A DNA stretch of 45,360 nt from Stephanodiscus triporus (taxonomy: Eukaryota > Bacillariophyta > Thalassiosirophyceae > Thalassiosirales > Thalassiosiraceae): assembly GCA_036939755.1 (NCBI GenBank), contig JALLAZ010000090.1:1-45360 (forward strand), in the 5' to 3' direction. Below are positions 40,263 to 45,360 of the stretch, piece by piece (position 1 is the stretch's first letter; every line of letters begins with the position of its first letter). Made by a program: the position numbers and the translations under genes. The notes under the pieces were generated by a model, which was given only the letters and a program-made list of their open reading frames with translations, made no database searches and had not been told where the DNA came from.

Positions 40263-42113
40263 TCACATAATGGCACAAGCACAACACTTCTTTTGCGCCT
40301 CAGGCTGCAAGGTAGGAGTAGCATCAAACTCGAGAGAAATTTTCTTTTCTTTGACTTTCGGTTCCAATTCAAACTCAAGAAATTTTGTCTTTTCCGGCGG
40401 GACCTCATCGACAACTCCTCTCGAGGGTATTGGTTCCATCCGCGATGCTATCCCAACAGGCCGATGCCCCTCTTTGATCGGGTCTGAAACAAACGCTTCA
40501 CCAGTTACCTTTTCAAGTTGAGGTTCAGTTTCTAAGAGCTCTTTCTCAAGCCAGCCCAACAGCCCATCTTCTGCCGTGGCTGACGTTTTCGTTAGAACAG
40601 GCTTCTCTTCTTCAAGATTTTGAGATGTCAACAGCACTGGAGAAGGAGCAGGTACAGGTAACTGCAACATTGGTTCTGCCAACACAACTCCCTCCAATGG
40701 TGTCGACTCTTCGAGGCTTGGCGCCTCTTTTGAAGGAACAGGTACAGGTAACTGCAACATTGGTTCTTCCAACACCTCTCCCTCCAATGGTGTCGACTCT
40801 TCAAGGCTTGGTGCCTCTTTTGAAGGAACAGGTACAGGTACAGGTAGCTGCAACATTGGTTCTGCCAACACCTCTCCCTCCAATGGTGTCGACTCTTCGA
40901 GGCTTGGCGCCTCTTTTGTATCCACCACCGCTTGTTCTTCGTCTTGATCATCATTAACACGCAGATGGGATTCAATCTTTTCATACATAACTTTTCCTTT
41001 AAACTCGGACGTCTCCATAACCTCAAGTATATCGTCCACTTCTTGACTAGATGGATGAGGTTTTACGATGGCAGCATCGATAAAAGGAGGATCCTGTGCA
41101 GCGGACGTAGCCATATCCTTGCGCTTGTCGTGAATATCATATGTTGCTCTACTTTGATTTGACGAAACCATCTCATGAGCAGGTCGATGCCCCTCTTCAA
41201 CCACGTCTGCGGCGAACTTTTCAACAGTTAGGTTTTCAAATCGGGCCGCCTCATTTATGGCGTCATGTTGAAGCGCTCGATCCATGTAATTCTCCCCGGA
41301 TGATATGAACGTGGGGGGTGAAAGAGCCGAAACTTCAAATGTCGATCCACCCCCCTCCTGTCCTATCGCTTCTTCGCCTCCTGCCCCCGTCACCCACGAC
41401 GGTGATTTCGACGGACGCGCGGCGGCCTTCACGAACGCCTCCACCGGCACGTTCGTGAGAATTGTTAGACCGATCCCCCGCTCGTTCAGGTCTCGGACGA
41501 TCTTGGACACGTGCAGCTGGTTCTTGGCGGTAATGCTCTCGAGCTCTTTGGTTTTCTTCCGCAAGTAGCCCTCCGCCGAGAGTTCGACGTCGACGAAGTT
41601 GCTTTCTCGTTCTTCGACTTCGACCACGGGGAAGGCTTCTTTCTCAGCGGTCTCTTTCGCGTCGGTGTTGGGAGCCTCCTCCTCCTTCTCCTCCTCCTCC
41701 TCCTCATCCGCTTCCGCCTCCACTTCCGCTTCCACGTTCGCTTCCGCTTCTGTTTCTGCATCTGCTTTTGTTTCCTTTTCCTCCTCAGCCGCTTCCTCAC
41801 CAATTTCCACTTCCACCTCCGCTTCAACGTTCGCTTCCACTTCTGCTTCCTTTTCCGCTTTTTCGCCCACTGCCTCGCTGTTTATGGATTCGAGATTCGT
41901 TTCCGCTTCTAAGCTGTTTGTGGAGTCGAGAACCGTGACCTCTTCTACTCCGGTGCGCGTTGGCGCTGGCACGTTGCTGGCGTCGACGTTCTCTTCCTCC
42001 ACTTCCGCGTCCGCTTCCTCCTTCTTCTTTTCCTCCTCTGGCTCGAGGATGGCCGTCTTGTGTTCCTCCTTCTTCTTCCTGGTGCCCTTCCTCTTGTTGC
42101 TATTCTTCCCCAT
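40263..42113 (-). CDS. Acidic, repeat-containing protein with C-terminal CaaX box
   Basis: Single exon, 616 residues from the ATG at 42113 (the frame extends upstream only to a TTG). N-terminus basic (KNSNKRKGTRKKK), then a Glu/Ala/Lys-rich stretch to about residue 180, with repeated VEAEVE-type units that would form a long charged helix or stay disordered. Three repeats of a 30-residue unit (KEAPSLEESTPLEGEVLAEP) lie at 40642-40917. A second element, EGHRP, occurs twice (VVEEGHRPAHEM and PIKEGHRPVGIA). The tail is KKCCACAIM: CAIM fits farnesylation and the preceding Cys could be palmitoylated, so membrane attachment is likely. I do not recognise the protein. Antisense reading frames through the low-complexity part are shadows. 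Confidence 0.75.
   Translation of the reverse strand: MGKNSNKRKGTRKKKEEHKTAILEPEEEKKKEEADAEVEEENVDASNVPAPTRTGVEEVTVLDSTNSLEAETNLESINSEAVGEKAEKEAEVEANVEAEVEVEIGEEAAEEEKETKADAETEAEANVEAEVEAEADEEEEEEKEEEAPNTDAKETAEKEAFPVVEVEERESNFVDVELSAEGYLRKKTKELESITAKNQLHVSKIVRDLNERGIGLTILTNVPVEAFVKAAARPSKSPSWVTGAGGEEAIGQEGGGSTFEVSALSPPTFISSGENYMDRALQHDAINEAARFENLTVEKFAADVVEEGHRPAHEMVSSNQSRATYDIHDKRKDMATSAAQDPPFIDAAIVKPHPSSQEVDDILEVMETSEFKGKVMYEKIESHLRVNDDQDEEQAVVDTKEAPSLEESTPLEGEVLAEPMLQLPVPVPVPSKEAPSLEESTPLEGEVLEEPMLQLPVPVPSKEAPSLEESTPLEGVVLAEPMLQLPVPAPSPVLLTSQNLEEEKPVLTKTSATAEDGLLGWLEKELLETEPQLEKVTGEAFVSDPIKEGHRPVGIASRMEPIPSRGVVDEVPPEKTKFLEFELEPKVKEKKISLEFDATPTLQPEAQKKCCACAIM
40642..40917 (-). repeat. Coding tandem repeat, three units of about 90 bp
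   Basis: Three copies encode KEAPSLEESTPLEG followed by LxEPMLQLPVPxP. The units differ by a few bases and by a VP dipeptide insertion in the first. Near-identity at the DNA level points to recent duplication or homogenisation. Confidence 0.9.
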
Positions 42114-42432
42114 TACTTCGGTCAATCAATGCTGAGCTTCGGAATGGTATTGAAAGATGTTTACTAACTACTTCTTAATCACAAAGTCAAAGAAAGTGTG
42201 TGTACCTACGTACAACACGCGGCATTGGAGTTGAGGGAAATAAGTATGAATTAGTAGTTTCCCCTCTAATTGATAAAAGTATGAAATCGTAGTTTTACTT
42301 TGTTAGTGATTTTTACTAGAAAAAATAACTCAACCATGGCTTCCGTTGCCGCCTCTCCCCTCCGCTAGTAGTTGAGAATGGGTATAAATGACTATAATGA
42401 ATAAATAGAATGCATTTAATATAAATTATAAT
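42114..42432. other. Intergenic region between acidic-protein gene and transposase
   Basis: These 319 bp of AT-rich sequence are noncoding. TACCTACGTAC lies near 42205, upstream of the acidic protein gene. The right-hand part abuts the transposase 3' end. I looked for terminal inverted repeats of the element here and did not find a convincing pair with the 44790-45360 end. Confidence 0.45.
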
Positions 42433-43703
42433 CTACTCGCTGCTAGACCCGGACGAATCGTCAGAGTCGTCTCCGTATTCAACCTCAAAGAGGCCCTCCC
42501 CGATCAAAATCCCGACTTGCGTCACCAGCACGCACGCCCGGAATACGGTGCCGTGTAGTTGGATGCGGTGGCAGAAGATCTGTTTAAGGATTCCCCAATT
42601 TTTCAGGCGCCCGTTGAGCGTCTCGTGGCGTGCTCTTGCCCGCGCCGACATCACCCGACGCTCGGACGAGTAGCCCGGGTTCGTGGGGCACACGATTTTA
42701 TTGGGGTGCCCCGCGTACCCCTCGTCCGCCTCGACCCGCTCGCCTGGGTCGAGGAAGTGGCGCAAAACTTTGTTGAAAATAGTAATGTCCGTGAACTTAC
42801 CCGCGGGGTAAGGGCCCTGGATCCACACCAGGTCCCCCCCCAGGATGCTCACGCCCAGCTCATACCGGAGGGCGGACTTCCCGGCGTATTTGTGGGACCC
42901 GAAAGGGTTACCCACCGTCGCCGCTCCCTGCTGTTGGACCAGGAAGTCCGTCCCGTCGACTGTCATCAGACAGTCGTTTAGGACGTCTCCTTCCTTTTGA
43001 CTCTCGAAGTCGATCTGCAGTGGCGGCAGGCAGCAGCGGGGGGGGGTGTGAGGATGACGCGGTGGAGAAAAAAGGGGCAATTCATGCGATTGCATTGAGG
43101 GCAGGATGGTCAGTGGTCATACGATCCGGCGACCCGTGCTGGGATCCTCGGAACGATGCCCCACACTCCGCGCCGTTGTCCTTACATTGTGAGTAAAAAA
43201 ATTTACTCACCATTTCGTCCTCCAGCTTGGCGATGGCCCGGATGAACGACCAGACCCATTTTCGAAAGGTCTTCGGGTCAACGGTGCCGGCACATCCGCT
43301 GACGACCGAACAACCCGGGCCCTGCTTTGGGTATGCTTTAAGGATTTCATAGCGCCCAAAGCACCTGCTTTGGGCGCCCATTGTCGGGGAGGAGGTCGTG
43401 GTGTACAAGGTGGTCCCACACGGCCTCCATGGCACCAACGCTCGCTCCGAAGAACTCAAGAAAGTGCCGTGCCTCCCTGCCCGCTGTCCCGACGACGCGG
43501 GACACCCTATTTTGGATGTCTCGTGCCGCCGAGTCCCAGTCAACGTCGTCAACATCGTTGTCGTTGTCGTCGTCGACATCGTTGTCGTGGGGGGGGCGTG
43601 CGATGGGGCGGATGGCGGACATCATTGCGGCATGGGTAGGGTGTAATTCTTGGTGTGGGGGGTGTTGTGAGGTTGTGTGGCTGGTTGGGGCCCCACGCCA
43701 CAT
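42433..43703 (-). pseudogene. PIF/Harbinger-type DDE transposase, frameshifted
   Basis: Exon 2 (43014-42433) encodes a DDE_Tnp_4-like catalytic core: CLMTVDGTDF (first Asp), the motif around GSHKYAGKSALRYELGV, GKFTDITIF (second Asp), EADEGYAG (acidic third residue), RHETLNGRLKNWGI and an acidic tail. The intron runs GTGAGT at 43210 to CTGCAG at 43015 (196 nt), joining LEDEM to IDFESQKEGD. Exon 1 starts at or before 43625 and has WDSAARDIQNRVSRVVG and PKQVLWAL. It then breaks into the neighbouring frame (ILKAYPKQGPG) with a one-base shift near 43350. ATG candidates are 43703 and 43625. PIF/Harbinger transposases cut and paste DNA and usually pair with a second, DNA-binding ORF. The core looks intact, so a recent copy or an assembly indel is possible. 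Confidence 0.8.
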
Positions 43704-44098
43704 CACAATGGATTTTTTTGTGCCACAGTACCCATACTTAATGCCAAAATAGACTCTTACTGCCTACCTGCAAAGCAAATCCAAGCAAAAAAAGCTTGCT
43801 TACGTTTCATTTGCATTTTTTCTTCCTTACAAATAATTTGCAAGATTTCTGCTTAGCAAATGTAAGCAAGTTTTTCTTGCTTACACTTGCTTAGCAAGTG
43901 TTACTGACATGGGATCAAAAATTGATTTCATTGAAAAAACAAATGTTTCTGACTGGTAAATTGCCTTTTTTTCTACGCAGGGGTAAGTACCATACTCTAC
44001 AGGAACTCCACGGCAAGCGACCCGCCACACAAAAAACACCACACCACAACTCAACCAACTCACAAACAACCATAAATCATCAACCTCCCCCCCCATTA
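43704..44098. other. Shared upstream region of the two mobile-element ORFs, rich in hairpins
   Basis: This region lies between the divergent transposase and companion ORF. It is packed with GCAAG/CTTGC inverted units, listed separately. A PuPy CA-rich run (44020-44060) comes before the second ORF. Confidence 0.55.
43780..43901. repeat. Cluster of AAGCAAG/CTTGCTT inverted repeats
   Basis: GTAAGCAAG-TTTTT-CTTGCTTAC (43862-43884) is a perfect 9-bp stem with a T5 loop. It overlaps ACACTTGC-TTA-GCAAGTGT (43883-43901), a second 8-bp stem. AAGCAAAAAAAGCTTGCTT (near 43785) and GCAAATGTAAGC (near 43856) are related units. Such subterminal arrays can be transposase-binding sites. That role is inferred. 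Confidence 0.6.
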
Positions 44099-44789
44099 AT
44101 GCCGCCGGATCCGCCAAAGGTAAAGAAGTGGGGAAAAGCAGACAAAAAGATCCTCTTCGACATTATTTGAACTGGCGCCCTCGACATTGACGACGTCAGG
44201 CACACTTTAGCCATCGATTCTGAGAATTTTCAACACAACTTTCGTGATTACTACGCCGCCCACCTCGGCCTAGAGGAATCATATATCGGGGTGAGACGAC
44301 AAGTGGCAGATGAAGAAGGTAAGCTGCACGTTTGTTTTTATTGTTTATTATTGTCATATTGACATATACTTACCTATTTCTTCCTGCCCCCTCGATGCCC
44401 CCGGAGGCGAAGAAAACACCCCCCGCCGTAGGCGACGACGATGACACTGACGAGGTCGAGGTCGACAAACAAAATGAAGAAGAATCAAGCAACATCATGC
44501 CCACCATGAAGAAGATGGCTGCAGCTGCGGCCTCGGCCGGGGGAACCGCTACCAAGATAATCATCGCCGCCGCCACCAGGAACAACAAGGCCAATGTGAA
44601 GCCCTTCCTCCTCAACATGCATGATGGCTACGTCATCGTGTATTATACCAAAGACGGCCTGGACTACGCCGAGGTCGAAGCTTTGACGTGCAGCCCAACG
44701 GGATGGCTATCACATGGATGTGGGCCTTTCATCGGGCCTGCTTCTCCAAGGATCACCTGGAAATCGTTTTGTTGCATACAACAATGTGA
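44099..44789 (+). pseudogene. Broken companion ORF of the mobile element
   Basis: ATG at 44099 starts MPPDPPKVKKWGKADKKILF, interrupted by TGA at 44168-44170 and continuing in frame as TGALDIDDVRHTL and ENFQHNFRDYYAAHL to IGVRRQVADEE. A GTAAGC at 44319 suggests a donor, but I find no acceptor that keeps the frame. A second block (44401 onward) is acidic, then HDGYVIVYYTKDGLDYAEVE. A one-base shift near 44687 leads to QPNGMAITWMWAFHRACFS and the TGA at 44787-44789. The WGKADKK...NFRDY pattern resembles a repeat-family protein I recall from centric diatoms; I cannot verify it. The stop would revert to an Arg codon by one base. It is probably the second gene of the element next door; function unknown. 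Confidence 0.6.
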
Positions 44790-45360
44790 CATAGGCGATG
44801 AAGCCAGCGGATCATAGACAATGAGCACCCTCCAGTGAAGCCCTGGACCAAAGCTTAGTTGTTTTTTACCCTTTACCCTTTACCCTTTTTGGACCAGGGT
44901 AAGGGTAAAAAGTAACCCTTACCCGGTAATTACCCGGTAATTACCCGGTAAAGTTGAGGGTAAGGTAAGGGTAAAGTCATTTCATCAGCACCTTAGGGTA
45001 AGGGTAAAGGGTAAAAAGGGGTAAAAAGGGGTAAAAAGGGGTAAAGTTGCTTTATGGCCTATATATAGGCTTATAAGTGACTGTTATGATGCTGCTATTG
45101 GTTCTTCATGTGATAGTGCTGGTGGTGTTGATAGTGGTGAATATGCTGGCATGTGTCCCCACCACCTTACAGCCGCTCATGTCAACCAAGCTTGTGGAAT
45201 TTTGCTACAAATCTGAAATCTGAGCAACTTTCAGATGATATGTGATGGTGAAATGAGGTGATTGAGGCTATAGACCCAACCCATATTCATCTTACATCAA
45301 TGTTATATATATATATAAAGTGTTTGACAACCTTTATATGCTGTGGATGTGCATATGGAT
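44790..45360. other. Noncoding end of the mobile region with a GGGTAA-type satellite
   Basis: The first part (44866-45046) is the satellite listed separately. The rest has a TATATATAGGC near 45060, a GT/GA-rich stretch, and a TA microsatellite (45303-45317). No gene could be supported. Confidence 0.5.
44866..45046. repeat. Fold-back array of TTTACCC / ACCCGGTAATT / GGGGTAAAAA units
   Basis: The left edge has three or four TTTACCC units (44866-44888), the middle has three exact ACCCGGTAATT units (44921-44953), and the right edge has about four GGGGTAAAAA units (45009-45046). Left and right are complementary in character (TTTACCC versus GGGTAAA), so the 180 bp can fold back on itself. This is not the TTAGGG or TTTAGGG telomere unit. 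Confidence 0.85.

Noticed and set aside
41486..42135. Plus- and minus-strand frames overlapping the Glu-rich region of the acidic protein
   Set aside because: They are Ser/Phe- or Lys/Arg-rich shadows of a low-complexity coding stretch.
44866..45046. Telomeric repeat
   Set aside because: The units are TTTACCC/GGGTAAA, not TTAGGG or TTTAGGG, and the array is short, mixed and within the sequence.
42200..45060. Terminal inverted repeats of the Harbinger-like element
   Set aside because: I compared the two flanks by eye and found no convincing matching ends, so I do not mark element boundaries.
1..45360. tRNA, rRNA or CRISPR array
   Set aside because: I looked for B-box-like GGTTCGA in intergenic DNA, rRNA-like blocks and regularly spaced repeats and found none; the GGTTCG-type hits are inside coding genes or the mobile element.

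Overview
The window is nuclear DNA of a eukaryote, most likely a diatom, and perhaps a centric one of the Thalassiosirales type. Evidence: genes lie on both strands with short GT-AG introns (mostly 65-120 nt). One protein looks like a diatom-specific cyclin, and a SET-domain protein starts with a plastid-type bipartite presequence. There is a broken MYND/RING/Sel1 gene of a type I recall as multicopy in diatoms, plus Ty3/gypsy and PIF/Harbinger relics. The species assignment is inference from recognised families, not from a search.

Layout. 1-1716: gene-poor, with a decayed Ty3/gypsy RNase H end and a 183-bp tandem duplication. 1717-4613: 2OG-Fe(II) dioxygenase (-) and cyclin (-). 5259-9301: SET-domain protein (+), ALG3 mannosyltransferase (-), broken MYND-RING-Sel1 gene (+). 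9513-14033: zinc-ribbon/SDR protein (-) and amino-acid transporter (+), divergent. 14445-25139: NUP98-NUP96 precursor (-) and coatomer alpha subunit (+), divergent. 25251-27095: tail-anchored protein (-) and complex I subunit NDUFB7 (+), divergent. A 21-G run and a 15-N gap follow. 27482-31141: FtsH protease (-) and REV7/MAD2L2 (+), divergent. 31364-36373: ATG1/ULK-like kinase (-) and acetyl-CoA acetyltransferase (+), divergent. 36481-40062: type II membrane protein with an aldo-keto-reductase-like domain (-) and macro-domain protein (+), divergent. 40263-42113: acidic repeat protein ending in a CaaX box (-). 42433-45360: broken Harbinger-like transposase (-), broken companion ORF (+), and a fold-back satellite of GGGTAA-like units.

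Most genes are housekeeping genes: nuclear pore, COPI, N-glycan assembly, respiration, plastid proteolysis, translesion synthesis/mitosis, autophagy, mevalonate/fatty-acid metabolism. They are not one pathway. What unites them is architecture: repeated divergent pairs with 200-700 bp shared promoters, strong GC enrichment around several of these promoters, and a recurring TACGATAC-type motif, often in inverted pairs, inside them. Several reading frames are broken by single-base or homopolymer indels (NUP98-96, MYND gene, transposase). Some of these are probably assembly errors and some are real decay. I did not find one large novel system. The best leads are the promoter motif, the GC patches, the AKR-like membrane pseudoenzyme, the SDR lacking its catalytic Tyr, and the hairpin/satellite structures in the 3' mobile region.
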